Source: Sinorhizobium psoraleae
GTDB lineage: Bacteria; Pseudomonadota; Alphaproteobacteria; Rhizobiales; Rhizobiaceae
DNA: 64,000 nucleotides
Direction of reading: 5' to 3'
Assembly: GCF_013283645.1 (NCBI RefSeq)
Contig: NZ_JABEKV010000001.1
Span: 1,580,146 to 1,644,145, forward strand
Shown: positions 41,619 to 49,736 of the stretch, in pieces
Numbering within the stretch: position 1 is the first letter of the stretch
Layout of the letters: the number at the start of each line of letters is the position of its first letter
The notes under the pieces: model-generated
The model's database searches: none
The model's input: only the letters and a program-made list of their open reading frames with translations
What the model was told of the DNA's origin: nothing
Made by a program: the position numbers and the translations under genes

Positions 41619-41936
41619 ATGGTAGCGGCCGAAACGCCTGACCCAAATGCGCCAATGCGTCTCAAGGACATCATACCGATTGCATTCCCGCACGGCGGCA
41701 TTTCCCCCGCAGGACTTCGCCGAGAGGCTAGGCGTGGCCGACTCAAGCTTATGCGCATCGCTGGCAAGGACTTCACAACCCTGGCAGCGATCGAAGAAAT
41801 GCAACGGCTGTGTGTTGTGGAACCGGAAAGCAATGCAGCCCCGGTGCATCCCGATGATCAATCGAAAGCGGCATTGGCGGCGGCGCTTGCGATGGCAAAG
41901 GAACTGAGGGAAACCGGAAAGATATCCAAACGCTGA
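41619..41936 (+). CDS. Small DNA-binding protein, excisionase-like
   Basis: 105 residues from ATG at 41619. MRLKDIIPIAFPHGGISPAGLRREARRGRLKLMRIAGKDFTTLAAIEEMQRLC is the pattern of small excisionase-like proteins encoded next to att sites of rhizobial prophages and islands. It is the last gene before attR. Followed by a long palindrome and a terminator. Confidence 0.75.
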   Translation: MVAAETPDPNAPMRLKDIIPIAFPHGGISPAGLRREARRGRLKLMRIAGKDFTTLAAIEEMQRLCVVEPESNAAPVHPDDQSKAALAAALAMAKELRETGKISKR

Positions 41937-42011
41937 GTCTGGCCGAATTTTTAGCGGCGAGGCCCAAGCAGGAGCTCTGCGGCAGGCAATCTGGAGGGAG
42001 ATTGACGGGAC

Positions 42012-42040
42012 CGTTGGTGGAACAAATTGTTCCACCAACG
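42012..42040. promoter_or_regulatory. Perfect 14-bp inverted repeat near attR
   Basis: 42012-42025 and 42027-42040 are perfect inverted complements around a single A (CGTTGGTGGAACAA / TTGTTCCACCAACG). It lies 75 bp after the excisionase-like gene and 119 bp before the attR core. Candidate binding site for the excision factor/integrase arm or for a dimeric regulator; no T-run follows, so not a terminator. Confidence 0.55.
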
Positions 42041-42050
42041 ACCTAAGGTC

Positions 42051-42081
42051 AGACGGTCGCTCGCAAGGGCGGCGTCTTTTT
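42051..42081 (+). terminator. Terminator at the right end of the prophage
   Basis: AGACG and CGTCT enclose an inner stem CGCTC-GCAA-GGGCG with a GNRA loop, followed by TTTTT. It ends rightward phage transcription before the host DUF899 gene. Confidence 0.6.
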
Positions 42082-42144
42082 GTTTAGGAGCGCTATTAGG
42101 GATTAACCCAACGCTTTCAATAATTACTATGTAATTTCAATATG

Positions 42145-42849
42145 TTACGGCCTCGAATGGTAGTCGAGCTCCGGATACCAGTCCTTGCCGCGGCCTTCCG
42201 GCGTGGTATCGAGAAGGGTCCAAAGCGGGTCGAGGTCCGGCGCCCCGCGCGGGTCCTGGCCGGGATCGGCCATCTTTCCATTCATTTCGCCGCTCCAGAA
42301 ATGCCGGATGGTGCCGTCGCGGCGGGTGAAGACCGTGTAGCCCGGGACATCAGCGTCGTCGGCGCTGACATAGTCGCGGGTGAAGGCCCCGTCTCCGTCG
42401 GAATAGACCTTCAGTTGAGTCCAGCCGCGCGCCTTCTTGGCCTCCGCCAGCCGCTCGATCGGCGAGCGGGCGACCAGGGCGAGCGCCACGCGCTGCTCGA
42501 TATCAGGCACCTTGCCTTCCCATGCTCCCATCAAAGAGGTGCACATGGGGCAGGGTTTTTCGCGCTTCGGACCGAACATGTAGCTGTAGATGACGAGCGT
42601 GTCCTTGTCGCCGAAAAGGTCGGCGAGGGTGACGGGCCCGTTCTCGCCCACGAAACGATATTCCCTGGTGACTTCGCCGCCGGACGGCAACTGCCGGCGC
42701 AAGTCGGCCACGCGCTCGATATGGCGCCTGAGTTCGATTTCCTCCGCAAGAAGCGCGTTGCGCGCCCGCCGATACTCCGCGCTTTCGTTGGGAAAACTGG
42801 CGTGATTCCGTGCCGCCAGTTCCTGCGCCGGGATGAGTGTGGTCGTCAT
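42145..42849 (-). CDS. DUF899 thioredoxin-like family protein, C-terminus supplied by prophage
   Basis: 234 residues. Thioredoxin-like fold with YMFGPKREKPCPMCTSLMGAWEG (CPMC), VYSDGDGAFTRDYV and a typical DUF899 body; redox role likely, substrate unknown. The attR core lies in codons for Y-P-E-L-D-Y; the last four residues H-S-R-P and the stop are phage DNA, replacing R-N-G-G that is stranded at attL. The protein therefore stays full length after integration. Confidence 0.9.
   Translation of the reverse strand: MTTTLIPAQELAARNHASFPNESAEYRRARNALLAEEIELRRHIERVADLRRQLPSGGEVTREYRFVGENGPVTLADLFGDKDTLVIYSYMFGPKREKPCPMCTSLMGAWEGKVPDIEQRVALALVARSPIERLAEAKKARGWTQLKVYSDGDGAFTRDYVSADDADVPGYTVFTRRDGTIRHFWSGEMNGKMADPGQDPRGAPDLDPLWTLLDTTPEGRGKDWYPELDYHSRP
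42159..42178 (+). repeat. attR core (20-bp direct repeat)
   Basis: Identical to 893-912 over 20 bp. Lies within the 3' end of the DUF899 gene, in frame with it. Confidence 0.9.
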
Positions 42850-42909
42850 GATCGCTCTCCTCTCGCTCTCTGCGATTTATCTTCATCCTGCCTCGAGTAG
42901 ACTAAAAAC

Positions 42910-42921
42910 GTTGATATCAAC
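42910..42921. promoter_or_regulatory. Perfect palindrome in DUF899/pdxJ intergenic region
   Basis: GTTGATATCAAC, a perfect 12-bp palindrome 61 bp upstream of the DUF899 start in the divergent region with pdxJ. Looks like an operator of a dimeric regulator (ArsR/LysR-sized); regulator not known. Confidence 0.45.
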
Positions 42922-43059
42922 ATAAACCACCCATGTCAAAACGCCTTGCGCTTGTCGAAACGCGCGGACGAAACCTGCAAAACGGCGATTCCGGTTTTTT
43001 AAAATCTGCGGTAGAACAGGGCACCGATGATGTTGCCCCGCCTCTCTGAAAGTTTCGAC

Positions 43060-43812
43060 ATGCCCGCAAAACTGTCCGTGAATCTCAATGCCGTCGCGAT
43101 GTTGCGCAACCGGCGCGATCTTCCGTGGCCGTCCGTCACCGGCCTCGGCCGCATCGCACTTCAGGCGGGGGCGAGCGGGTTGACCGTGCACCCGCGCCCG
43201 GACCAGCGCCACATCCGGTTCTCCGACCTGCAGCCGATCCGCAACCTGATCGACGACGAGTTTCCGCAGGCGGAATTCAACATGGAAGGCTTTCCGAACG
43301 AGGACTTTCTTCAGTTGGTCGAGCGGCACGAGCCGGAGCAGGTCACGTTGGTGCCGGACGATCCGGCGCAGGCGACCTCCGATCACGGCTGGGATTTTCG
43401 CAAGAACCACAACCTGCTCGGACATGTGGTCGGGCGGCTGAAGAAAAAGGGCTTCCGCGTCTCGCTGTTCGCTGATGGCGATCCGGATCCGGAGGCGCTG
43501 AAGATCGCCAAGGAGACCGGGGCGGACCGGATCGAGCTTTACACCGGTCCGTATGGCGGCTGCTACGATGATCCCGAGAAGGCCGAACGGATCGCCGGCG
43601 AACTCGGCCGCACGGCGGAGATCGCGTTCGGCCTCGGCCTCGCCGTCAATGCCGGCCACGACCTGACCGTCGCCAACCTGCCGCTCTTGGCAAAGCACAT
43701 CCCCGCGCTCGCGGAGGTCTCGATCGGCCATGCGCTGACGGCGGATGCGCTGGAATACGGCATGGCCGAAACCGTGCGCCGCTTCCGCCGCGCCTGCGGC
43801 GAGGCGGTCTAG
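43060..43812 (+). CDS. pdxJ: Pyridoxine 5'-phosphate synthase
   Basis: 250 residues. Condenses 1-deoxyxylulose 5-phosphate with 3-amino-2-oxopropyl phosphate to pyridoxine 5'-phosphate in DXP-dependent vitamin B6 synthesis. [61 protein letters not shown] and SIGHAL are the conserved TIM-barrel motifs. ATG 43060 matches the family start; ATG 43027 would add 11 atypical residues. Cytoplasmic, octameric in the family. Confidence 0.95.
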   Translation: MPAKLSVNLNAVAMLRNRRDLPWPSVTGLGRIALQAGASGLTVHPRPDQRHIRFSDLQPIRNLIDDEFPQAEFNMEGFPNEDFLQLVERHEPEQVTLVPDDPAQATSDHGWDFRKNHNLLGHVVGRLKKKGFRVSLFADGDPDPEALKIAKETGADRIELYTGPYGGCYDDPEKAERIAGELGRTAEIAFGLGLAVNAGHDLTVANLPLLAKHIPALAEVSIGHALTADALEYGMAETVRRFRRACGEAV

Positions 43813-43899
43813 GCCCTAAGAACGAAACTCGTTCGGCCGTGCTTGCACGCATGCTTGATCCATGCAATATCCATACATTATCGAAGTGGGATGTTGTCG

Positions 43900-45297
43900 A
43901 TGGGCAAGGATCGTGCCGGTCTTTCGTGGGTGCCGACGCTTAGCAAGGCGGACGGACCGCTCTATCTTGCGATCGCGGAAGCATTGGCCGCGGATATCGC
44001 GACCGGCGCTCTCAGGGACGGAACACGCCTGCCTCCGCAGCGGGCGCTTGCGAGCGCGCTCGGCATCGACTTCACCACAGTCAGCCGTGCCTATAACGAG
44101 GCGCGGGCGCGTGGGCTGATCGAGGGCCGCGTCGGGCAGGGCACTTATGTCAAAGTGCGGCGGAGGAACGCCGATCGCCCATCCGGCGGTGGGCTCGTCG
44201 ACATGAGCATGAACCTGCCGCCGCTCTTCGACGATCCGGAACTTGTCGCCCGGATGTGGGGCGGTATCGATGCACTTGAGCGCGAGCAGGGCCTGGATCT
44301 CCTGATGCGCTACCAGGCGATCGGCGGCGCCTTGCCGAACAGGGCGGCAGGCGCGGCCTGGCTGCGGCCGCGGCTTGGCGAAGTGGCAGCGGAGCGGGTG
44401 CTCGTCTGCCCGGGGGCGCAAGGGGCACTGCTTGCAACCGTCAGCATGCTTGCCGGGCGCGGCGATGTGATCTGCGCCGAGGCGCTCACCTATCCGGGGC
44501 TGCGATCGCTTGCTGCCCATCTTGGCATTGGCCTTACCGGTGTGGCGATGGACGAGCACGGGCTTCTGCCCGAGGCGTTCGAGGCCGCCTGCGTCAAGCA
44601 CCGGCCGAAGGCGCTTTATTGCAATCCGACGCTTCACAATCCGACGACGGCGACGTTGCCGCTCGACCGCCGGGAGGCGGTCGTCGCGATTGCCCGCAGG
44701 CATGGCGTCGCAATTGTCGAGGACGACGCCTACGGTGCGCTGCCAACCAAACCGGTGCCGCCGCTCGCGGCGATTGCGCCCGAGCTTGTCTATCACGTGG
44801 CGGGGCTTGCCAAGTGCCTGTCGCCGGCGCTCCGCGTCGCCTATCTCATCGTACCGGATGCCGTGAACTCCGTCCGTGTCGAGGGCGCGATCCGCGCGAC
44901 CGCCGGCATGGCCTCGCCGCTTTCGGCGGCAATCGCCACGCGCTGGATCGAGGATGGAACGGCGGACGCTGTGCTTGCCGACATTCGCGCCGAGACCGGA
45001 CGGCGCCAGCGGATCGCAACCGGCATCCTGCCGGCCGATCGCGTCGTGACCGATCCCGAAGCGTTCCACCTCTGGCTCAGGCTGCCCTCCGCCTGGACAC
45101 GCGGCGCGTTCGGTGACCGGCTGCGCACGGCGGGTATCAGCATCGTCGCAAGCGATGCCTTTGCGCTTGCTGCCCCGCCGGAAGCCGTGAGGCTGGGGCT
45201 CGGCGCGGCGGAAACCTCCGTCGAGCTCGAGCGCAGCCTCGCCGTCATCGCCGATCTTCTCGCGCAATCGCCTGCCGTCCTGAACTTCGTCGTCTGA
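43900..45297 (+). CDS. MocR-type regulator (GntR HTH plus aminotransferase-like domain)
   Basis: 465 residues from ATG at 43900 (GTGGG upstream); 43891 is possible. GntR winged helix at about 20-95 (LPPQRALASALGIDFTTVSRAYNEARARGLIEGRVGQGTYV) and a fold-type-I aminotransferase-like domain with EDDAYG and the PLP lysine in VAGLAKCLSPALRVAY. MocR proteins sense PLP or amino-acid-type effectors. It lies just after pdxJ but CATACA repeats before this gene and before the DUF983 gene suggest autoregulation and control of the downstream gene. Confidence 0.88.
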   Translation: MGKDRAGLSWVPTLSKADGPLYLAIAEALAADIATGALRDGTRLPPQRALASALGIDFTTVSRAYNEARARGLIEGRVGQGTYVKVRRRNADRPSGGGLVDMSMNLPPLFDDPELVARMWGGIDALEREQGLDLLMRYQAIGGALPNRAAGAAWLRPRLGEVAAERVLVCPGAQGALLATVSMLAGRGDVICAEALTYPGLRSLAAHLGIGLTGVAMDEHGLLPEAFEAACVKHRPKALYCNPTLHNPTTATLPLDRREAVVAIARRHGVAIVEDDAYGALPTKPVPPLAAIAPELVYHVAGLAKCLSPALRVAYLIVPDAVNSVRVEGAIRATAGMASPLSAAIATRWIEDGTADAVLADIRAETGRRQRIATGILPADRVVTDPEAFHLWLRLPSAWTRGAFGDRLRTAGISIVASDAFALAAPPEAVRLGLGAAETSVELERSLAVIADLLAQSPAVLNFVV

Positions 45298-45341
45298 GGG
45301 CGCACAGCCGCAACCCGGCGCAATTGTCGCAGGTACAGATG

Positions 45342-45374
45342 CATACAATTGATTGACGATGTATGTTTTGTATG
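45342..45374. promoter_or_regulatory. CATACA-type repeats upstream of DUF983 gene
   Basis: CATACA at 45342-45347 and two inverted copies (TGTATG) at 45360-45365 and 45369-45374. A further CATACA (about 43872-43877) precedes the MocR gene. Repeats of this kind are usual MocR operators; assignment is inferred. Confidence 0.35.
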
Positions 45375-45498
45375 GCTTCCTTTTCCATGTGCCGGCGAGG
45401 ACGTGGAGCACCGGGCATCTCGGAACCGTAACATCGCTTGCGCGTTCGAATTATGTGCCCCGCGCCTGCTGCCGACTAGATTTTGGAAAGGAAAGACA

Positions 45499-45915
45499 GT
45501 GTCTTCACACAAGGATTGGCCGGCACTTTCGCCGTTGCAGACGGGTCTGCGTGGCCGCTGCCCGCGCTGCGGCCAAGGGCATCTGTTCGAGGGTTTCCTG
45601 AAGCTCCGTCCGGAATGCGAGGTCTGCGGGCTTGATTATTCTTTCGCCGACCCGGCCGACGGCCCGGCGTTTTTCGTCATCTGTTTCGCCTGCGTGCCGA
45701 GCGTGCTGCTTGGCGTCTGGCTAGAGGTGCAGTACGGCGCGCCGCTCTGGGTGCATCTGCTGACGACCGGTCCCTTCATGCTGCTCACCTGCATTCCGCC
45801 ACTGAGGCCGCTGAAGGGCTGGCTGGTCGCAAGCCAGTTCTTCTACAAGGCCGAAGAGGGCAAGGTCGTGCGCCGGGCCGTGGCGCAAGCGCCTGATGCG
45901 AGCGTCAGACGGTGA
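45499..45915 (+). CDS. DUF983 membrane protein
   Basis: 138 residues from GTG at 45499 with GGAAAGGAAAG upstream. Zinc-ribbon-like CPRCGQGHLFEGFLKLRPECEVCGLDYSFADPADGPAFFVI followed by two transmembrane segments (about 55-75 and 84-105) is diagnostic of DUF983. The longer frame from 45349 would cover the promoter region. Function unknown. Confidence 0.9.
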   Translation: MSSHKDWPALSPLQTGLRGRCPRCGQGHLFEGFLKLRPECEVCGLDYSFADPADGPAFFVICFACVPSVLLGVWLEVQYGAPLWVHLLTTGPFMLLTCIPPLRPLKGWLVASQFFYKAEEGKVVRRAVAQAPDASVRR

Positions 45916-45981
45916 TTTGATGTAAGATCATCGGGTAGGCCGGGGCGTCGGAGTCGCGAGCGCCATGGAGGCACGGGCCGC

Positions 45982-46185
45982 ATGACGAATCTGATCTCGA
46001 TCGTGACCTGTCCCGCCTGCCGGCATCAGTCGGTCGAAACCATGCCGACGGATGCCTGCCTGCATCTTTATGAGTGCAAGAGTTGCGGCATGCTCCTCAA
46101 ACCGAAGGAGGGGGATTGCTGCGTGTTTTGTTCCTACGGCTCCCAGCCGTGTCCGCCCATTCAGGAGGCGCGAGCCCGCCGATAA
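45982..46185 (+). CDS. GDCCVxC-domain small protein
   Basis: 67 residues. CPACRHQ, CKSCGMLLKPKEGDCCVFCSYGSQPCPPIQ: the GDCCVxC family, small Cys-rich proteins sometimes made as selenoproteins and often found near metal or arsenic genes. Here all positions are Cys codons. Likely metal or redox role; located before the sigma/anti-sigma pair. Confidence 0.85.
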   Translation: MTNLISIVTCPACRHQSVETMPTDACLHLYECKSCGMLLKPKEGDCCVFCSYGSQPCPPIQEARARR

Positions 46186-46212
46186 CTGCGTGAAGCAATT
46201 GCTCGGCGCGCT

Positions 46213-46851
46213 CTACCAACGGGCGACGCGGTGGCCGGCGAGGGTCCCGAGAAGCGCCAGGATCGCGATCGCGATCGTGTACCAGGTAACGACGAACAGG
46301 GGCGAATCGTCGGTGCAATGGGAGGCATAAAGCGTCGCGGCGATGCCGCCGGCCACAAGGCCCGCCATTGCGCCGGCCAGTGCCGGATGGGACGGGGCGC
46401 CGTGGCGTAGCGCGAGCAAAAGAAGCGCGAGCGGGCCGATCCCGATCAGCGGAATGAAGGTCAGGCAAACCAGGCTGTTCGTCCCGACAAGCCTGCTCGA
46501 CCAGGTTTCGGCGGGCACGACGGCGAGTTCGATCGCGACGCCTGCGAGGATGAGCGCAGGAGCGATGGCAAGAAAGCGCAGCGGGCCGCGCGGATCCGTC
46601 TCCGGACGCGACAGCATCCGCAGAAGAGCAAACGCGCTTGCGGCAAGGGTGATCGTCACCACGAACTTGAAGAGAAAACGGAGCGTCTGCGCGGCGCTGG
46701 CAATATCCGCCCGGGGGCCGAGCAGGACGACGAAGACGGTTGCGGCGATGACGACGGCAGCGAAGACCGCGCCCCACCAAGCCGCGTTCATCGGCACGCC
46801 GGTTCGCCGGTTGTCCGCGGCAAGAGCCTTGATGAGTTCATGCGTCTCCAT
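46213..46851 (-). CDS. nrsF: NrsF-type anti-sigma factor (DUF1109), six TM segments
   Basis: 212 residues from ATG at 46851. Short cytoplasmic N-terminus (METHELIKALAADNRRTGV) and six hydrophobic segments match NrsF/DUF1109, which in Caulobacter holds sigma-F at the membrane until metal or oxidant stress. A periplasmic Cys (ASHCTDD) and loops could sense the signal. Starts one base after the sigma factor stop (TGAcATG), so co-translated with it. Confidence 0.85.
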   Translation of the reverse strand: METHELIKALAADNRRTGVPMNAAWWGAVFAAVVIAATVFVVLLGPRADIASAAQTLRFLFKFVVTITLAASAFALLRMLSRPETDPRGPLRFLAIAPALILAGVAIELAVVPAETWSSRLVGTNSLVCLTFIPLIGIGPLALLLLALRHGAPSHPALAGAMAGLVAGGIAATLYASHCTDDSPLFVVTWYTIAIAILALLGTLAGHRVARW

Positions 46852-46852
46852 G

Positions 46853-47386
46853 TCAGTCTCGTCCAAATCGCCGCGCGATGGCAGCAAGGCCGCGATGAAG
46901 CGCGACGCGAACTGCGGTTTCATTCATGTCCAGGCTCCGGGCCGTCTCCGCGATCGTGCGCCCCTCGACCGATATTGCCGTCACCACCGAACGCTGCCCG
47001 GGGGTGAGCGTTTCGAGCGCTCGGCCGATTTCCCAGTCCCTGACCGTTTCCGGTTCCTCGGCAGCGAGCCGGTCTTCCAGCTCGCCGATCTCGATCCGGG
47101 AATGGCGGCCCTGCCGTCGCAAAGCATCGACCAGCTTGTGCTTCGCGATCGCGTAGACCCATGGCGTCACCGGCCCGTCGCACCGCCAGGTGTGGCGCTT
47201 CACATGGATGGCCAGCAGCGTTTCCTGGACGATGTCTTCCGGATCCGGACCGCCGAACGCCCTGCGCCGCGCCCAAGCGCGAACGAGGCGCGCGGTCTCG
47301 TGCAGGAAGTCGCCATAGGCCCGCTCGTCACCGTCGAGCGCCGCACGGAAAAGTCTGGCGAGGCTCCCTTCATCCACGCCGTCCAC
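46853..47386 (-). CDS. sigF: ECF sigma factor, SigF-like
   Basis: 177 residues from GTG at 47386, which has GGAGG 8 nt upstream; an upstream start at 47440 is excluded because the gene's own promoter lies inside that extension. Region 2 (GPDPEDIVQETLLAIHVKRHTW) and region 4 (LTPGQRSVVTAISVEGRTIAETARSLDMNETAVRVALHRGL) are complete. Pairing with NrsF and with a bufferin-type operon under the same promoter motif identifies it as SigF-like. It should direct transcription of itself and of 47641-50249. Confidence 0.85.
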   Translation of the reverse strand: MDGVDEGSLARLFRAALDGDERAYGDFLHETARLVRAWARRRAFGGPDPEDIVQETLLAIHVKRHTWRCDGPVTPWVYAIAKHKLVDALRRQGRHSRIEIGELEDRLAAEEPETVRDWEIGRALETLTPGQRSVVTAISVEGRTIAETARSLDMNETAVRVALHRGLAAIARRFGRD

Positions 47387-47402
47387 CTGTGCTTCCTCCC
47401 AA

Positions 47403-47427
47403 TTCGCTCGTCCTTGTCGCTTGTTAC
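47403..47427 (-). promoter_or_regulatory. SigF-type promoter of the sigma/anti-sigma operon
   Basis: Minus strand GTAACA (47427-47422), 15 bp, CGAA (47406-47403). Same elements and same spacing as the promoter at 47560-47584, and close to the Caulobacter sigma-F motif GTAAC-N16-CGAA as I recall it. Implies autoregulation. Confidence 0.75.
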
Positions 47428-47559
47428 ATCTCCGCCGCAATCGTTTCGCTAAAATGGGACGACGAAGAGTGTAAAGCGGTATTCCGCCCGTATCCTCGGC
47501 CTCTCTTCATCGTGATCCGGCAGGGGACGCGGGCTCACGAAAGCGTGTAGACGCCGAAT

Positions 47560-47584
47560 GTAACATATCTCCCGTTGGTGCGAA
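47560..47584 (+). promoter_or_regulatory. SigF-type promoter of the bufferin operon
   Basis: GTAACA (47560-47565), 15 bp, CGAA (47581-47584), 56 bp before the DUF2282 start. Matches the minus-strand promoter of the sigma gene in sequence and spacing. Confidence 0.75.
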
Positions 47585-47640
47585 CGAGGCTCTGTGTGCC
47601 TGAAGAGAGCACACCAGGAAACCAACACGGAGACGAAATC

Positions 47641-47964
47641 ATGTCTACGAAATCCACGATAAGTGCGGCCATGCTGGCGAGTGCGGTGGCAGCCGCGGTG
47701 TCGTCGTTCGCGATCGCCGCGCCGCTTTCGGAAGCCGAGGTCAAGGCCGCGATGGACGCCGGCAAGGAGAAGTGCTTCGGCGTCGCGCTCAAGGGCCAGA
47801 ATGATTGCGCGGCCGGCCCGGGCACCACCTGCCAGGCGACCTCGACGGTCGACTATCAGGGCAATGCCTGGAAGTTCGTCGATGGCGGCACCTGCACGAC
47901 GATGCAACTGCCGGACGGCCGCAAGGGCTCGCCGGAACCGCTGACGCGCGATCTTCCCTCATAA
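47641..47964 (+). CDS. bufA1: Bufferin-type RiPP precursor (DUF2282, BufA1-like)
   Basis: 107 residues with GGAG upstream. Signal peptide (about 1-27, AIAAPLS) and four Cys at 45, 56, 64 and 85 in the DUF2282 pattern [14 protein letters not shown]...TTC...GTC. In Caulobacter such proteins are modified on Cys by the DUF692/DUF2063 enzymes and bind copper in the periplasm. Gene order and SigF promoter agree; modification here is inferred. First gene of the operon. Confidence 0.88.
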   Translation: MSTKSTISAAMLASAVAAAVSSFAIAAPLSEAEVKAAMDAGKEKCFGVALKGQNDCAAGPGTTCQATSTVDYQGNAWKFVDGGTCTTMQLPDGRKGSPEPLTRDLPS

Positions 47965-48015
47965 GCAATCTGTCCTGAGCCACCTGTAGACAAGCGCCGG
48001 AAAGCGGAGGCAACG

Positions 48016-48945
48016 ATGGCCAAATTGGCAATTCACGCGGATCGTGGCGCGTCGGAAGGCTCCCGGTTTCCGGCGCATCGGATCGACGGACTGGCAGGCA
48101 CCAGTTTCAAGCACCAGCATCTCACATCCATTCTCGAGGATGAGACAAGCAATCGCGGTTTCTTCGAGGTTCATGCGGAAAACTACATGGGCGAGGGCGG
48201 GCCGCCGCACGCGGCACTCACCCGGATACGCCAGGATTACCCGGTTTCGCTTCATGGCGTCTGCATGTCGATCGGCGGACCGCAGCCGCTGGACAAGGCG
48301 CATCTTGGCCGTTTCGCGCGGCTGATCGAGCGATACGAGCCGGCGCTCGTCTCGGAGCATCTGGCCTGGTCGACGCATGACACGACCTATTACAACGACC
48401 TTCTGCCGCTGCCCTATACCGAAGCCACCCTGCAGCGCGTCGCCGACCACCTCGATGAGGTCCAGGAGACGATCCGGCGATCGATACTGCTCGAGAACCC
48501 CTCGACTTATGTGCTGTTTAGGGAATCGACGATGAGCGAGACCGCATTCATCCGGGAATTGGTCCGGCGCACCGGCTGCGGTCTGCTGCTCGACGTCAAC
48601 AATGTCTTCGTTTCGGCAACCAATCACGGCTTTTCCGCTCTCGAATATCTGGCGGATTATCCGCTCGAACATGTCGGCGAGATCCATCTGGCGGGCCATG
48701 CGGAGCAAGAGGACGACGAAGGCGATCTCCTCCTGATCGATAGCCACGACGCGCCGGTCGCCGATCCGGTCTGGACGCTCTTCGACATCGTGATCAGCCG
48801 GTGCGGACCGATCCCGACGCTCGTCGAATGGGACAGCGCCATTCCGGATTGGCCGGTGCTGAAGGCCGAAGCGACAGCGGCGCAAGCGATCCTCGACCGG
48901 CACGCAGGCGCATTCCTGCGGGAGAAGAGCCATGCGCATTGCTGA
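48016..48945 (+). CDS. bufB: DUF692 multinuclear-iron oxygenase (BufB-like)
   Basis: 309 residues. TIM-barrel enzyme related to MbnB. Metal-ligand motifs [48 protein letters not shown] and VEWD are all visible. It should modify Cys residues of the DUF2282 precursor together with the DUF2063 partner, whose gene overlaps it by 14 bp. Confidence 0.92.
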   Translation: MAKLAIHADRGASEGSRFPAHRIDGLAGTSFKHQHLTSILEDETSNRGFFEVHAENYMGEGGPPHAALTRIRQDYPVSLHGVCMSIGGPQPLDKAHLGRFARLIERYEPALVSEHLAWSTHDTTYYNDLLPLPYTEATLQRVADHLDEVQETIRRSILLENPSTYVLFRESTMSETAFIRELVRRTGCGLLLDVNNVFVSATNHGFSALEYLADYPLEHVGEIHLAGHAEQEDDEGDLLLIDSHDAPVADPVWTLFDIVISRCGPIPTLVEWDSAIPDWPVLKAEATAAQAILDRHAGAFLREKSHAHC

Positions 48946-49732
48946 AAGCCTTTCCGACGACCTTGCCAGCAAGCTGGATTATCCGGCCGGCTTCGTGCCG
49001 GCGCTGCTCGATCCCGGCTGCGCAACGCCTGCCCTCGTCGCCGGACCAAGGGGCAAAGCCGCCGACAAGCGCTTCAACGTCTACCGCAACAACGTGACCG
49101 TCAGCCTGATCGAAGCACTTGCGGCGGCATTTCCCGCGACGCTGCGCATCACCGGCGAGACCTTCTTCCGCGCCATGGCCCGGTTTCATGTGCGTGAAAC
49201 GCCGCCTGTATCGCCGCTTCTCTTCGAATACGGCCGGGACTTTCCCGCCTTTATCGAGCGCTACGAATATGCGCGATCGATGCCGTGGCTCGCCGACGTC
49301 GCCCGCATCGAGCGGGCCTGGCTCGACGCCTATCACGCGGCGGATGCGCCCGTCCTGCCGCCACATGCGCTGACGTCACTCCCACCGGAGGCCCTTGGCG
49401 ACGTCGTCTTAGAGGCGCACCCGTCAACGCGCATGGTCCGCTCGGCCTATCCGGCGGTGACGATCTTTGCCGCGAACCGGGCGAGCGGACCGGTCGGTCG
49501 CATCAATGTCACCGAGCCGGAAAACGCGCTGGTCACACGGCCGGCGCTGGAGGTGGAGGTTCGCCATCTTCCGCCAGGCGCCGATGTCTTCCTCGGCAGC
49601 CTCCTGTCAGGCGAGTCACTCGGAAGCGCTGCCGGGACGGCAAGTGCGCGCTGTCCGGAATTCGATCTCGCAACTGCCATTGTCGTCATGCTTGAGGCCG
49701 GTGCCTTTGCCGCGGTTCGCCAGGGAGGATGA
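48932..49732 (+). CDS. bufC: DUF2063 partner protein (BufC-like)
   Basis: 266 residues. N-terminal DUF2063 domain: [46 protein letters not shown]...[30 protein letters not shown]. Acts as substrate-binding partner (MbnC/RRE-like) of the DUF692 enzyme. Start overlaps bufB, which indicates translational coupling. Confidence 0.9.
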   Translation: MRIAESLSDDLASKLDYPAGFVPALLDPGCATPALVAGPRGKAADKRFNVYRNNVTVSLIEALAAAFPATLRITGETFFRAMARFHVRETPPVSPLLFEYGRDFPAFIERYEYARSMPWLADVARIERAWLDAYHAADAPVLPPHALTSLPPEALGDVVLEAHPSTRMVRSAYPAVTIFAANRASGPVGRINVTEPENALVTRPALEVEVRHLPPGADVFLGSLLSGESLGSAAGTASARCPEFDLATAIVVMLEAGAFAAVRQGG

Positions 49733-49736
49733 GAAG

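Larger units (their letters stand above)
893..42178. mobile_element. Complete siphovirus-type prophage integrated in the 3' end of a DUF899 gene
   Basis: The element is bounded by a perfect 20-bp direct repeat (893-912 and 42159-42178). Next to the left repeat is a tyrosine integrase. Inside are replication, packaging (P27-type small and large terminase), HK97-type head, long-tail, lysis and regulator genes in the usual siphovirus order. The tape measure gene of 879 codons implies a long tail. No structural gene is visibly broken, so it could be functional. Accessory genes (RTX protein, two HEPN proteins, BRCT protein, lipoprotein, HNH nucleases) sit after the tail genes and in the right arm. 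Confidence 0.93.

Noticed and set aside
43816..45411. Long open frame (about 531 codons) on the minus strand
   Set aside because: It lies entirely opposite the MocR gene, is Arg/Gly/His-rich without domains, and is a codon-bias shadow in high-GC DNA.
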